Below are positions 10,003 to 18,590 of a stretch of 59,534 bases of DNA, piece by piece (position 1 is the stretch's first letter; the number at the start of each line of letters is the position of its first letter). Under the pieces are notes generated by a model that had not been told where the DNA came from, did not search any database, and was given only the letters and a program-made list of their open reading frames with translations. Made by a program: the position numbers and the translations under genes. The DNA comes from Pseudoxanthomonas koreensis (GTDB taxonomy: Bacteria > Pseudomonadota > Gammaproteobacteria > Xanthomonadales > Xanthomonadaceae). Location of the stretch: contig NZ_PDWM01000017.1 in assembly GCF_010093225.1 (NCBI RefSeq), positions 1 to 59,534 of the forward strand, in the 5' to 3' direction.

Positions 10003-12474
10003 TCAACGCCGGCGACCACCGCCACCCATCGGCCTGGAGAACCCGCCTGCAGGGCGCGAGAATCCGCCCGCCGGACGCGAATAGCCACCGGCCGGCCGCT
10101 GCGTGGCGCCGCTGTTCGAGCGCTGGTAGCCGCCCTCGCGCGCAGCGCGGTCGCGGACCAGGTCGTTGCGGGTCTGGCTGTCGATGTCGCCGCGCTTGGG
10201 CTCGGGCCGGTTGACCTCCTGCCACTCGCCGTCCTGGTAGTGGTAGACGTTGCCGTCCTTGCCGGCGAAGACCTCGTCGTTGATCTTGGCCACGCCGCCG
10301 CGGTCGAACTCGCCGGTGTCGGTGTTGTAGCGGTAGCCGCCGGCACCGCTGATATCGACCCGCTGGCCGTCGCTGTTGATCGCGCCCGCGCCCGCTGCGC
10401 CTTCCGGGCCGGACACCTTGCCCGCCGCCATCTCGGTGGTGCGGCCGGTTTCGGTGTTGACCACCGTGCGCGTGCCGCCGGCAGCCTTCTGCCCGGTATA
10501 GGGGTTGTAGGCCGCGCCGCCGGTGCCGCCGACCACGCGCCCGGTCTCCGGGTTGTAGCGGATGCCCTGGGCGGCGGCGCTGGTGGTGCCGGTGTAGACG
10601 TTTGTGTTGACGTAGCCACGGCCGGCGCCGCGCCCGCCGGTGCGCTCGTTGTGGTAGCCGCCGCGGTAGCCGCGGCCGACGTTGCCGGTGTACGGGTTGG
10701 CCCAGGCCGCGCCGGTGCCGGCGACCACTGCATTGCCCCAGCGTCCGTAGAAGTTCCAGGCGCCGGCGCCGCCCCACCAGCCACCCGGATAACCCCACCA
10801 CGGGCCCCACCACGGGTACCAGGGGTAATAGCCCCAGCCGAAGCCGAAGCTCCAGCCCGCATACGAGCTCCAGCCGAAGTACACGCCCATGCCGTAGGTG
10901 GCCGGGCAGCCGTACCAGTAGTCGTAGATCCACGGGTCGCAGTAGTAGCCGGTGCCGTAGACGACCACGCCGTTGCTGGCCACCGTGCCGTAGTAGCCGG
11001 GGGTGTAGCCGACATACACATCGTCGCCCTCGCCGCCGTACACGCGCACGTAGGTGACGTAGTGCAGCGGCGAGCTGATCGGGATCGAATAGATTTCCGG
11101 CGGCACGCTGTCGGCCACGCGCCAGGGGCCGGTGGCGGCGGTTGCGGTGAACCAGACGCCCTTGTCCACCGCGTAGTACGCGCCGCCCGGCACCAGGATC
11201 ACCGGCACCGGCGTATTGGCCGCGTACTGCAGCCTGGTGCCGTCGATGGCCTCGAATTTCGGTTCGCCGTCGTACTTCACCTCCAGCCTGGCCTCGTTGC
11301 GGTCGACCGTGGCCGTCTGCGGGATGCTGTTGGCGATCAGCGACTCGAACGCCTCCGGGGTGCCGGCGATCGAGGCCAGCACGCTGCCCTTGGGGCTGTC
11401 CGGCGGGATCCTGGCGAAGTCCACCGGCAGCTTGTCGGAGGCGACGTGCTGCCACGGTCCGCGGCTGGACGCGGAGGTGAACCAGCGGCCCGACACCAGC
11501 ACGTACCAGGCGTTGCCCTTGGCGCCGTTGATGATCACGTCGGCGCGGGTGTTGGCGATGTAGCTCAGCGAGGTGCCCGGGATCGGCGCGAACTGCGGGT
11601 CGCCGTCGACCACGATCAGCTCGGCCGGGCCGGTGCGCACCAGGATGTCGGGGAAACCACCGGATGCGAGCAGCTTCTCCAGCGAGTCCGGCGGATCGTC
11701 CAGGGTGTCGACCAGGTGCTGGCCGGCGGCCTGGTCGGCCGCGGCCTGCAGCGATTTGTCGACCTTGTCGACCCGGCTCCACGGGCCTTCCAAGGCCGCC
11801 GCGCTGGCCCAGCGGCCGGCGATCCGGGTGTAGTAACGGCCGTCGCGCAACAGCAGCAGCGAGCGGCTGTTGATCACCCGCTGCACGCCGTCCATCGAGG
11901 TCTGCCGCAACGCCGGCTTGCCATCGACCAGCAGCAGCTGGGTGGGCTTGAACGCGATCACGATCTCCGGCGGCACGTTCTTCACCGGCAGCGAGGCCGG
12001 CTGCTTGTCCGCCTGGCTTACCGCCAGCGCGGACTCGAGCTGGTCCAGGTCGATGGTGAAGGTGGCGCCATCGCGGACCACGCTGCGGACCATGGCCAGG
12101 TACTTGTCCTGGTCGGGGATCGCGGTCGGGAAGCTGGCGCGGTCGAACGTGGCATTGCGCAGCACGACCTCGCGGGCCTCCTTGTCCACTTCGGTGAGCG
12201 CGCTGAACCAGACCACGCCGTAGTCGAGGTTGTCGACCGGCTTGCCGTCGGCGTCGGTGGCGGTGCCGCTCTTCACCGACACCGCGAAACGGCCCTTGAG
12301 CCGGTTGCCTTCCCAGCTTTCCATCTGCGGCTGGTAGACGGTGAAGGGCGTGTTGGAGGCGCTGTACTGGCGCGGGAAGGGGCGCGCGTCGATCGAGCTC
12401 GGCGCGGCGCACAATGCGGGCAGGGACAGCACCAGAAGCAGGAGGCCGGCGATCAGGGAAGATGTGCGTCGCAT
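10003..12474 (-). CDS. Large secreted Trp/Gly/Tyr-rich repeat protein of unknown function
   Basis: An 823-residue protein with a clear Sec signal (MRRTSSLIAG to CAAPSS, cleavage near residue 23) and a good ribosome binding site (GGAGGAA) before the ATG. The N-terminal half carries three diverged repeats ending in GPW (RWASAAALEGPWSRV, RWFTSASSRGPWQHV, VWFTATAATGPWRVA). The middle (about 545-620) is extremely rich in Tyr, Trp and Gly. The C-terminal third carries N-x-x-T-G repeats (NPYTG, NPETG, NPYTG, NTETG, NTDTG) and ends in RPAGGFSRP repeats. I do not recognise an enzyme domain. The composition suggests a surface or matrix-type protein. It is probably co-transcribed with the barrel gene. 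Confidence 0.75.
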   Translation of the reverse strand: MRRTSSLIAGLLLLVLSLPALCAAPSSIDARPFPRQYSASNTPFTVYQPQMESWEGNRLKGRFAVSVKSGTATDADGKPVDNLDYGVVWFSALTEVDKEAREVVLRNATFDRASFPTAIPDQDKYLAMVRSVVRDGATFTIDLDQLESALAVSQADKQPASLPVKNVPPEIVIAFKPTQLLLVDGKPALRQTSMDGVQRVINSRSLLLLRDGRYYTRIAGRWASAAALEGPWSRVDKVDKSLQAAADQAAGQHLVDTLDDPPDSLEKLLASGGFPDILVRTGPAELIVVDGDPQFAPIPGTSLSYIANTRADVIINGAKGNAWYVLVSGRWFTSASSRGPWQHVASDKLPVDFARIPPDSPKGSVLASIAGTPEAFESLIANSIPQTATVDRNEARLEVKYDGEPKFEAIDGTRLQYAANTPVPVILVPGGAYYAVDKGVWFTATAATGPWRVADSVPPEIYSIPISSPLHYVTYVRVYGGEGDDVYVGYTPGYYGTVASNGVVVYGTGYYCDPWIYDYWYGCPATYGMGVYFGWSSYAGWSFGFGWGYYPWYPWWGPWWGYPGGWWGGAGAWNFYGRWGNAVVAGTGAAWANPYTGNVGRGYRGGYHNERTGGRGAGRGYVNTNVYTGTTSAAAQGIRYNPETGRVVGGTGGAAYNPYTGQKAAGGTRTVVNTETGRTTEMAAGKVSGPEGAAGAGAINSDGQRVDISGAGGYRYNTDTGEFDRGGVAKINDEVFAGKDGNVYHYQDGEWQEVNRPEPKRGDIDSQTRNDLVRDRAAREGGYQRSNSGATQRPAGGYSRPAGGFSRPAGGFSRPMGGGGRRR

Positions 12475-12645
12475 GTGTTCCTCCGGCAGTGCCAGACAGG
12501 TGGTTGTAAAGGCCGCGTGAACCGGAGCGGCGGAACGCCTCCGTGCGGCTCGTTCCGTGCCTGCGCGTCCCGCGCGCCGGCCGGGCGATGCTCCATGCGC
12601 ATCATCGCTAGCCGCGGCGCCGGCTGCATTGGTCCTTGGGCCTAT

Positions 12646-12674
12646 TTGTCGCGCGACGGCCGCGGAATTACGAT
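12646..12674 (+). promoter_or_regulatory. Sigma-70 promoter of the DUF2092-like operon
   Basis: TTGTCG (12646-12651), a 17-base spacer and TACGAT (12669-12674), ending 32 bases before the start codon. It lies in the divergent gap with the Trp/Gly-rich gene. Confidence 0.55.
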
Positions 12675-12706
12675 CCGGGACGCCACCGTCCGTACCGGGA
12701 GTTGAG

Positions 12707-13516
12707 ATGACTCGGCCCAGTCGATACCTGCAGTTCATGGTCGCCGGTTGCATGGCACTGGCAGTGCCGGCCATCGCGCCCGCCGCCCGCGCCGCAGCTC
12801 CCGCAGCCCCCGCTGCAGCGGGGACGGAGGCGGCGGTCGATCCGGCCGCGGTCGCCGCGCTGGAGAAGATGGGGCGCGCCCTGCGCGGCCTGGGCCAGTT
12901 CGAGGTCGTGTCCGACGCCAGCATCGAGCTGGTGCTCGAGAACGGGCAGAAGATCGAGATCGACCAGGACATCCGCTACCGGGCGCGCACCCCCGACCGG
13001 CTGCGGGTCGACATGAGCAACGACAGCTACGACCGCCAGGTGTTTTTCGACGGCAGGCAGCTGACGGTGTGGGCGCCGCAGCTGAACTATTACGCCACCG
13101 TCGACACCGAGGCGCGCACGCTCGGCCAGCTGGTGACCAACGCCGCGAGCCGCTACGGGCTGGCGTTGCCGCTGACCGACCTGTTCCTGTGGGGCACCGA
13201 AGCGGCGCCGCTGGCGGCCATCACCACCGCGTTCCGGGTGGGCGACGGCATCGTCGACGGCGATCGCGTCGAGCACTGGGCCTTCCGCCAGGAAGGCGCG
13301 GACTGGCAGGTGTGGATCTCGAAGGATTCATCGCTGCCGCGCAAGCTGGTGATCGTCGGCCAGGACGATCCGGCGTTGCCGGAGTTCAGCGCCGTGCTGC
13401 ACTGGGACACGAAGACCCCGATCACCGATGCGACGTTCGCCTTCGCGCCGCCGGCCGATGCCAACCGGATCAGGCTGGTGCCGGTGCACGCGGCGCTGGA
13501 AGGCAAGGAGGACTGA
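12707..13516 (+). CDS. DUF2092-like periplasmic protein (LolA-like fold)
   Basis: A 269-residue exported protein with a signal peptide (residues 1 to about 29, ending AARAAA). The mature part resembles DUF2092 proteins, which have a LolA/LolB-like lipid-binding half-barrel: VSDASIELVLENGQKIEID, RYRARTPDRLRVDM and FDGRQLTVWAPQLNYYATV are typical strand segments. The function of the family is not established; the fold suggests binding of a hydrophobic ligand in the periplasm. It starts a three-gene plus-strand series and the next gene begins 1 base after its stop. The ATG at 12707 was chosen because the signal peptide follows it directly. Confidence 0.75.
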   Translation: MTRPSRYLQFMVAGCMALAVPAIAPAARAAAPAAPAAAGTEAAVDPAAVAALEKMGRALRGLGQFEVVSDASIELVLENGQKIEIDQDIRYRARTPDRLRVDMSNDSYDRQVFFDGRQLTVWAPQLNYYATVDTEARTLGQLVTNAASRYGLALPLTDLFLWGTEAAPLAAITTAFRVGDGIVDGDRVEHWAFRQEGADWQVWISKDSSLPRKLVIVGQDDPALPEFSAVLHWDTKTPITDATFAFAPPADANRIRLVPVHAALEGKED

Positions 13517-13517
13517 C

Positions 13518-14066
13518 ATGCACGCATGTTCCCGCGGAACCCTGGGCCTGGCCGTGTCGTTGCTGCTGGTGGCGGCCGGCGCGCTGGCGCCGGTCATGCA
13601 GGCCGAAGCCGCGCGCCCGGGCACCCGGGCCAGCGCCAGCGGCAACGTCAACCGGCCGGTGCAGGCACAGCGCGGGCACGCCGAGGCCGGCGCGCGCAGC
13701 ACCGCGCAGGGCGGCGGGCGCGCCGCCAGCGCCAATGCCAACCGCAATACCAGCACGAACCGCAACACCAGCGTCAGCCGCAGCAGCAACGTCAACATCG
13801 ACAGCAGTCGCGAGGTCCACATCGACGTCGACGACGGCTGCTGCCACGGCGACCACTGGGACGACCATCCGGTGGCGACCGCGGCCGCGGTGACCGGCGC
13901 GGTGGCGCTCACCTCGGCGGTGATCGGTTCGATCGTCAACACGGTACCGCCCGGCTGCGTGCCGGTCATGGTCAACGGCATGACCTACCAGCAGTGCGGT
14001 TCAACCTGGTACCAGCCGCAGTACGCCGGTACCGCCGTGCAATACGTGGTCGTACCCGCGCCCTGA
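13518..14066 (+). CDS. Small exported protein of unknown function with C-terminal Cys pair
   Basis: 182 residues: signal peptide (1 to about 33, ending QAEAA), a low-complexity Arg/Asn/Ser/Ala region (to about 93), a short acidic His/Cys segment (DVDDGCCHGDHWDDH), one hydrophobic helix (ATAAAVTGAVALTSAVIGSIV, about residues 118-138), and a C-terminal module GCVPVMVNGMTYQQCGSTWY. That last module is seen in several small exported proteobacterial proteins. Its DNA begins 1 base after the DUF2092-like stop codon, so the two are translationally close. The Cys/His cluster could bind metal, but that is a guess. Confidence 0.7.
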   Translation: MHACSRGTLGLAVSLLLVAAGALAPVMQAEAARPGTRASASGNVNRPVQAQRGHAEAGARSTAQGGGRAASANANRNTSTNRNTSVSRSSNVNIDSSREVHIDVDDGCCHGDHWDDHPVATAAAVTGAVALTSAVIGSIVNTVPPGCVPVMVNGMTYQQCGSTWYQPQYAGTAVQYVVVPAP

Positions 14067-14115
14067 GCGGCGCGGGACGATTCCAGGCCAGCATCAGACC
14101 CAATGGAGGAATGAC

Positions 14116-14670
14116 ATGAAGCGTTTCGTACTCGTCGCAGCCGCGATCCTGATGATGGCCGGCTGCGCCAGCACGCCGACCGTGCACACCGACGCGGACC
14201 CGTCGGCGAACTTCAGCAGCTACCGCACCTACACCTGGCTGAGCAAGCCCGAGCAGCAGGGCGTGTCGCCGCTGGCTTCGCAGCGGATCGTGGAGTACGT
14301 GAACGCGCAGCTGCACGCCAAGGGCTGGACCGAGGCGGCCAATGGCGACGTGGCCGTGGTCGCGCACGTGGCCACCAAGCAGCAGCAGAGCCTGGACACC
14401 ATGTATTCGGGCCCGATGTACGGCGGCTGGGGCTGGGGCCCGGGCTGGTACGGCGGCATGGGCATGGGCAGCTCCACCACCCACGTCCGCACCTATACGG
14501 TGGGCACGCTGATCATCGACCTGTTCGACACCCAGACCAAGCAGGCGATCTGGCGCGGTACCGCCAGCGACACGGTGCCGGACGATCCGGCCAAGGTGGA
14601 TGCGCTGGTGCGGGCCGGCATCGCCGACATGTTCGCCGGCTTCCCGCCGGGCAGCGCGCCGGCGAAGTAA
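14116..14670 (+). CDS. DUF4136-like outer membrane lipoprotein
   Basis: A 184-residue lipoprotein: signal MKRFVLVAAAILMMAGC with the lipobox MAGC (Cys17) and the DUF4136 pattern (the FSSYRTYTWL segment, later GTLIIDLFDTQTKQAIWRGTA). Near the middle is a Tyr/Gly/Trp-rich insert (GGWGWGPGWYGGMGMG) that recalls the composition of the divergently transcribed large protein. A GGAGGAATGAC ribosome binding region precedes the ATG. It is the last gene of the three-gene series and is followed by a terminator. Molecular function is unknown for the family. Confidence 0.82.
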   Translation: MKRFVLVAAAILMMAGCASTPTVHTDADPSANFSSYRTYTWLSKPEQQGVSPLASQRIVEYVNAQLHAKGWTEAANGDVAVVAHVATKQQQSLDTMYSGPMYGGWGWGPGWYGGMGMGSSTTHVRTYTVGTLIIDLFDTQTKQAIWRGTASDTVPDDPAKVDALVRAGIADMFAGFPPGSAPAK

Positions 14671-14693
14671 GGCGCCGCTGCGGAGGCAAAAAG

Positions 14694-14724
14694 AAGGGCC
14701 GGCGACATGAGTCACCGGCCCTTT
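14694..14724. terminator. Bidirectional intrinsic terminator
   Basis: AAGGGCCGG pairs with CCGGCCCTT, with an inner GAC/GTC extension around an ATGA loop. An A-rich run lies to the left and TTTGC to the right. It separates the convergent lipoprotein gene (plus) and tRNA-Arg (minus). Confidence 0.85.
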
Positions 14725-14729
14725 GCAAA

Positions 14730-14806
14730 TGGCGCGCCCGGAGAGATTCGAACTCCCGACCGCCTGGTTCGTAGCCAGGTACTCTATCCAGCTGAGCTAC
14801 GGGCGC
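14730..14806 (-). tRNA. tRNA-Arg (anticodon ACG)
   Basis: A 77-base tRNA on the minus strand. The acceptor GCGCCCG pairs with CGGGCGC, followed by G and an encoded CCA (plus-strand TGG at 14730-14732). The anticodon ACG lies at 14770-14772 within the loop CTACGAA; the T-arm is GGGAGTTCGAATCTCTC-like. After deamination to inosine it reads CGU/CGC/CGA. Confidence 0.97.
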
Positions 14807-14821
14807 GTTTCAAGGCGCGGA

Positions 14822-14850
14822 ATTATGCGTGAGCTTCCGGCGGCCGTCAA
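14822..14850 (-). promoter_or_regulatory. Strong sigma-70 promoter of tRNA-Arg
   Basis: On the minus strand, TTGACG (14850-14845), exactly 17 bases, then CATAAT (14827-14822), followed by a GC-rich discriminator typical of stringently controlled stable-RNA genes. The -35 contains the stop codon of the upstream hydrolase gene. Confidence 0.8.
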
Positions 14851-15713
14851 TCGTCCGCGCCGGTTCCGGCTCCGAGTCCTTCAGCCAGGGTCGTGGCGAC
14901 CGCGTCCGGGTGCCGCATCCAGCTGAAGTGATCGGCCGGCGCCTGCAGCGTTGCCGCATCCAGGTGCGTGATCCGCACCGGCGCATGCGGCAGCTTGGCC
15001 AGCAGCGCGTGCAGCGAGTCGCCCGGTGCCAGCCAGTCGTCGGCCAGCAGCACGCCATGGGCCGGCACGTGCAGCCGTGCGATGCCTGCCTCGAGGTCGC
15101 GGTCGAGGCCGGCGGCCGCGTAGCGGTTGCCCAGGCCGACCCGCGCCCAGTCGGCGATCAGGCTGCGCGCCTCGTTGCCGCCGAACCCCAGCCGCCGGCC
15201 CGGCAGCGTGCCGTGCCGCCGCGCCAGCCAGGGCAGGAAGCGGTACAGCGATGGCAGCAGCCAGCGCCGCGGCGGCGGGAAGCTGCGCCAGTACGGCGTG
15301 CCGCTGGCGACCAGCCACAGGCCGGCGAAGGCCTGCGGATGCTGGCCGGCGAAGCAGCAGGACAGCTGGCCGCCGAGGCTGTGGCCGCCGAGCAGCAGCG
15401 GGGTGCCGTCGTCGGGCAGTGCCGCGTGGCTGGCAGGAAGGTCCAGCGTGAGCAGTTCGCGATAGCCCCAGTCCTGTTCGCGCGACGGGCGCAGCGAACT
15501 GCTGCCGTTGCCGCGCCATTCGTGCAGGTGGGTGGCGATGCCTTGCCTGGCCAGTGCCTCGGCCAGCGGCAGGTAGTGGCGCGCAGCCACGCCCAGCGCC
15601 GGCAGCCACAGCAGTCGCGCGCGCGGCCGCGCCGGTGCATGCGCGAGCAGGGTCCAGCGGTGGCCGTCGGCGGCGGCTACGGTCGCCTCGGTGGCTCCGT
15701 TGGCCTCGATCAT
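14847..15713 (-). CDS. Alpha/beta hydrolase, serine type
   Basis: A 288-residue cytoplasmic alpha/beta hydrolase. The nucleophile elbow is GGHSLGGQ, the oxyanion region is WLPALGVAARHYLPLAEAL near residue 36, and a late His (ADHFSWMRH) fits the triad. It resembles the uncharacterised hydrolases often annotated as alpha/beta fold hydrolase next to thiD. The ATG overlaps the thiD stop codon as ATGA, so translation is coupled. Substrate cannot be told from sequence. Its stop codon lies inside the tRNA-Arg promoter. Confidence 0.82.
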   Translation of the reverse strand: MIEANGATEATVAAADGHRWTLLAHAPARPRARLLWLPALGVAARHYLPLAEALARQGIATHLHEWRGNGSSSLRPSREQDWGYRELLTLDLPASHAALPDDGTPLLLGGHSLGGQLSCCFAGQHPQAFAGLWLVASGTPYWRSFPPPRRWLLPSLYRFLPWLARRHGTLPGRRLGFGGNEARSLIADWARVGLGNRYAAAGLDRDLEAGIARLHVPAHGVLLADDWLAPGDSLHALLAKLPHAPVRITHLDAATLQAPADHFSWMRHPDAVATTLAEGLGAGTGADD

Positions 15714-16531
15714 CTGCACGGCATCGTCGCGAAGTGGTCGAGCACCACCACCTCGCCGCGGCCGGGGCGGTAGCCGCCGAGCAGCGCCGCATGCACGTAG
15801 CCGGTCGCCGCCGCGCAGGCTTCGCGCAGCGGCAGGCCGCGGGCGAGGTTGGCGGCGATCGCCGAGGCGAGGGTGCAGCCGGTGCCGTGTGCTTCCAGGC
15901 GCAGCCGCGGATGCGCGGTGCGCTGCTCGCCTTCGGCATCGGCAAGGATGTCGACCACCTCGCCCGGCCCGGCCAGGTGTCCGCCCTTGAGCAGCACCGC
16001 CGGTGCGCCGAGCGCGCGCAGCGCCGCGGCCGCGGCGGACATCGCGGCCAGGTCGTCGATCTTCCAGCCCAGCAGCAGTTCGGCTTCCGGCAGGTTCGGG
16101 GTGAGCACGGTGGCCAGCGGCAGCAGCCGCGTGCGCAGCGCGTGCAGGGCGTCTTCCTGCAGCAGGCGCGCGCCGCTGGTGGCGACCATCACCGGATCCA
16201 CCACCACGTGCGCGGGGCGGTGCCGTTCCAGCGCGCGGGCGACGGCCTCGATGACGTCGGCGCTGGCGAGCATGCCCAGCTTGACCGCGCCGATGCGGAA
16301 GTCGTCGAAGCATGCATCGATCTGCGCGTCGAGGAAATCCAGCGGCGGCACGTGCACCGCGGTCACCCCGCGGGTGTGCTGTGCGGTCAGTGCGGCCAGC
16401 GCCGACAGCCCGTGCACGCCGTGCGCGGCGAAGGTCTTCAGGTCGGCCTGGATGCCGGCACCGCCGCCGGAATCGGAGCCGGCGATGGTGAGGACGGAGA
16501 CGGGGCGGATATCGTTCGGGTCGGCGGCCAT
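15710..16531 (-). CDS. thiD: Hydroxymethylpyrimidine/phosphomethylpyrimidine kinase
   Basis: ThiD phosphorylates HMP and HMP-P in thiamine biosynthesis. The 273-residue protein shows the ribokinase-like signature VLTIAGSDSGGGAGIQADLK near the N terminus, VVDPVMVATSGA in the middle, and the GTGCTLASAIAANLA anion hole near residue 210. I use the ATG at 16531; a GTG five codons upstream would overlap the sulP stop. It lies 4 bp after sulP and overlaps the following hydrolase by ATGA, so the regulator-transporter-kinase-hydrolase run looks like one operon. No thiamine riboswitch was seen. Confidence 0.95.
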   Translation of the reverse strand: MAADPNDIRPVSVLTIAGSDSGGGAGIQADLKTFAAHGVHGLSALAALTAQHTRGVTAVHVPPLDFLDAQIDACFDDFRIGAVKLGMLASADVIEAVARALERHRPAHVVVDPVMVATSGARLLQEDALHALRTRLLPLATVLTPNLPEAELLLGWKIDDLAAMSAAAAALRALGAPAVLLKGGHLAGPGEVVDILADAEGEQRTAHPRLRLEAHGTGCTLASAIAANLARGLPLREACAAATGYVHAALLGGYRPGRGEVVVLDHFATMPCR

Positions 16532-16535
16532 GCCG

Positions 16536-18260
16536 CTATTCTGCACCGGCGCGCGTGGCCGGGGCGTGCCCGCCGTCCTCGAGCAGCGAAGCGGCCATCT
16601 GCAGGGCGCGGTCGAAGTTGGAGACGAAGTGCACCTGCGCGTGCATCGCGCCGAAGTCCATGTCGGCCAGGACCCGGTTCGGCTGCGGCTGCAGCCCGGA
16701 CACGACCAGCACGATGCCGCGCCGCGCGCAGCGCCGGGCCAGGTTCGCCAGCGCGTGCACGCCGCTGGCGTCGACGATCGGCACCAGGCGCATGCGCAGG
16801 ATGAACACCTTCGGCGGGTCGACGAACTGGTCGAGCAGGCTGTCGAGCCGGTTGGCCGCGCCGAAGAACAGCGGGCCGCTGATCTGGAAGGCCTCCACGC
16901 CCTTGGGCAGGCGCAGGCGCTGGCTTTCGTCGGCGGCGCGCTGCGGGTCGGCGTACAGGTCGTCGTCGGTGGCGCGCACGCCCGAGCTGATCTCCACGCT
17001 CTCGGCCATGCGGTACATGAAGATCAGCGTCGCGGTGACCAGGCCGGCCTGGATGGCGACGGTCAGGTCGAAGAACACGGTCAGGCCGAAGGTCAGCAGC
17101 AGCACCAGGCGATCGCCCCACGGCGCCGAGAGGGTGTGGCGGAAGTGCTGGTACTCGCTCATGTTCCAGGCCACCACCAGCAGCACCGCCGACAGCGCCG
17201 GCAGTGGCACGTAGCGCATCAGCGGAGCCAGGGCCAGCATGAACAGCAGCAGGAACCCGGCGTGCAGCATGCCGGCCATCGGCGAGCGTCCACCGGCGCG
17301 GATGTTGGTCGCGGTGCGCGCGATCGCGCCGGTCGCCGGCAGGCCGCCGAACAGCGCCGAGCCGACGTTGGCCACGCCCTGCGCGACCAGCTCGCCGTTG
17401 GAACGGTGGCGCCCGCCGGTCATGCCGTCGGCGACCACCGCCGACAGCAGCGACTCGACGCCGGCGAGGAAGGCGATGGTGAACGAACTGGGCAGCAGCT
17501 CCAGGGTGCGTTCGAAGGGGATGTGCGGGAAATCGAAGGCCGGCAGTGCCGACGGCAGCGCGCCGAAGCGGCTGCCGATGGTTTCGGCCGGCAGGGCGAA
17601 GGCCAGGCACGCGCCGGTGCAGGCCAGCAGCGCGATCAGGAAGCCGGGCCAGTTCGGCTTCCAGCGGCGCAGGCCGAAGATCACCACCAGCCCCAGCACG
17701 GTCAATGCGACCGCGGCCGGCTGGGTAGTGGCGATGTGCTGGGCGTAGGCGGTCCAGCGCGGAACGAACTCGGCCGGCACCGACTCCATCCGCAGGCCGA
17801 GCGCGTCCTTGACCTGGCTGGAGAAGATGCTGACCGCGATGCCGGCGGTGAAGCCGGGGGTCACCGGCTGCGGCATGTACTTCATCAGCGTGCCCAGCCG
17901 CAGCAGGCCGGCGGCGATGAGCATCAGCCCGGCCAGCAGCGTGCACAGCACCAGGCCGCCGAAGCCGAACCTCTCGATCACCACGAACACGACCGGGATG
18001 AACGCCGCGGTCGGCCCGCCGATCTGCACCCGCGAGCCGCCCAGCGCCGAGATCAGGAAGCCGGCGATGATCGCGGTGTACAGGCCCTTTTCCGGGCCGG
18101 TACCGCTGGCGATGGCCAGGGCCATGGCCAGCGGCAGGGCGACGATCGCCACGGTCAGGCCGGCGACGGCGTCGGCGCGCAGGTCGCCCCAGCCGTAGCC
18201 TTCGCGCAAGGTGGTCAGCAGCTTCGGTTCGAACTGGCGCAGGTAGCGTCGGGTGTCCAT
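16536..18260 (-). CDS. SulP family inorganic anion transporter with STAS domain
   Basis: A 574-residue inner membrane permease of the SLC26/SulP family, which moves sulfate, bicarbonate or related anions. The N-terminal transmembrane part (about residues 25-430) includes ADAVAGLTVAIVALPLAMAL, GPTAAFIPVV and ADGMTGGRHRSNGELVAQG, all typical. The C-terminal STAS domain follows from about 465 (VEAFQISGPLFFGAANRLD, then IVDASGVHALANL). Its ATG overlaps the TGA of the preceding XRE regulator by one base (TGATG). Ion specificity cannot be decided from sequence; bicarbonate or sulfate are the obvious options. Confidence 0.9.
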   Translation of the reverse strand: MDTRRYLRQFEPKLLTTLREGYGWGDLRADAVAGLTVAIVALPLAMALAIASGTGPEKGLYTAIIAGFLISALGGSRVQIGGPTAAFIPVVFVVIERFGFGGLVLCTLLAGLMLIAAGLLRLGTLMKYMPQPVTPGFTAGIAVSIFSSQVKDALGLRMESVPAEFVPRWTAYAQHIATTQPAAVALTVLGLVVIFGLRRWKPNWPGFLIALLACTGACLAFALPAETIGSRFGALPSALPAFDFPHIPFERTLELLPSSFTIAFLAGVESLLSAVVADGMTGGRHRSNGELVAQGVANVGSALFGGLPATGAIARTATNIRAGGRSPMAGMLHAGFLLLFMLALAPLMRYVPLPALSAVLLVVAWNMSEYQHFRHTLSAPWGDRLVLLLTFGLTVFFDLTVAIQAGLVTATLIFMYRMAESVEISSGVRATDDDLYADPQRAADESQRLRLPKGVEAFQISGPLFFGAANRLDSLLDQFVDPPKVFILRMRLVPIVDASGVHALANLARRCARRGIVLVVSGLQPQPNRVLADMDFGAMHAQVHFVSNFDRALQMAASLLEDGGHAPATRAGAE

Positions 18261-18511
18261 CAGGCTGGCTCCTTCAGGCGCACGCCGCGGCCCTGCGCCT
18301 GGCTGGGCTGGCCGGGGCCGATCAGTTCGACCCCGGAAGCATCGAGCGCGTCGATCACCTTCACCAGCGTGTCGACCACGCCGCGCACGGTGCCGTCGCT
18401 GGCTTCCATGCGCTGGATGGTGGGCAGGGAAACGCCGGCCATCGCGGCCAGGCTGCGCTGGTCGATGCCCAGCAGGGCGCGTGCGGCGCGCAGCTGCGCG
18501 GCGGTGATCAT
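18260..18511 (-). CDS. Small XRE-family helix-turn-helix regulator
   Basis: An 83-residue DNA-binding protein: HTH from about residue 3 to 60 (ITAAQLRAARALLGIDQRSL, AGVSLPTIQRMEAS). The chosen ATG begins at the conserved MITAAQLRAAR; an ATG ten codons upstream is also in frame. It is translationally coupled to the SulP gene by a one-base overlap. Small XRE proteins directly upstream of SulP transporters are common in proteobacteria, which suggests a dedicated regulator. The nearby inverted repeat at 18569-18590 is a plausible autoregulatory operator. Confidence 0.85.
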   Translation of the reverse strand: MITAAQLRAARALLGIDQRSLAAMAGVSLPTIQRMEASDGTVRGVVDTLVKVIDALDASGVELIGPGQPSQAQGRGVRLKEPA

Positions 18512-18568
18512 GGTGGCGGCCTCGGTGGGGACCTGCCGCATTCTGGAGCCATGGGGCGTGATGATGCA

Positions 18569-18590
18569 ATCACCATAAGTCTATGGTGAT
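18569..18590. promoter_or_regulatory. Candidate operator of the XRE-sulP operon
   Basis: ATCACCATA, a 4-base spacer AGTC, and TATGGTGAT form a perfect 9-bp inverted repeat. Adjacent is a second inverted repeat GATGT-N5-ACATC (18588-18602). The stretch is strikingly AT-rich for this genome and lies 58-79 bases upstream of the XRE start, where a promoter is expected. Confidence 0.6.
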
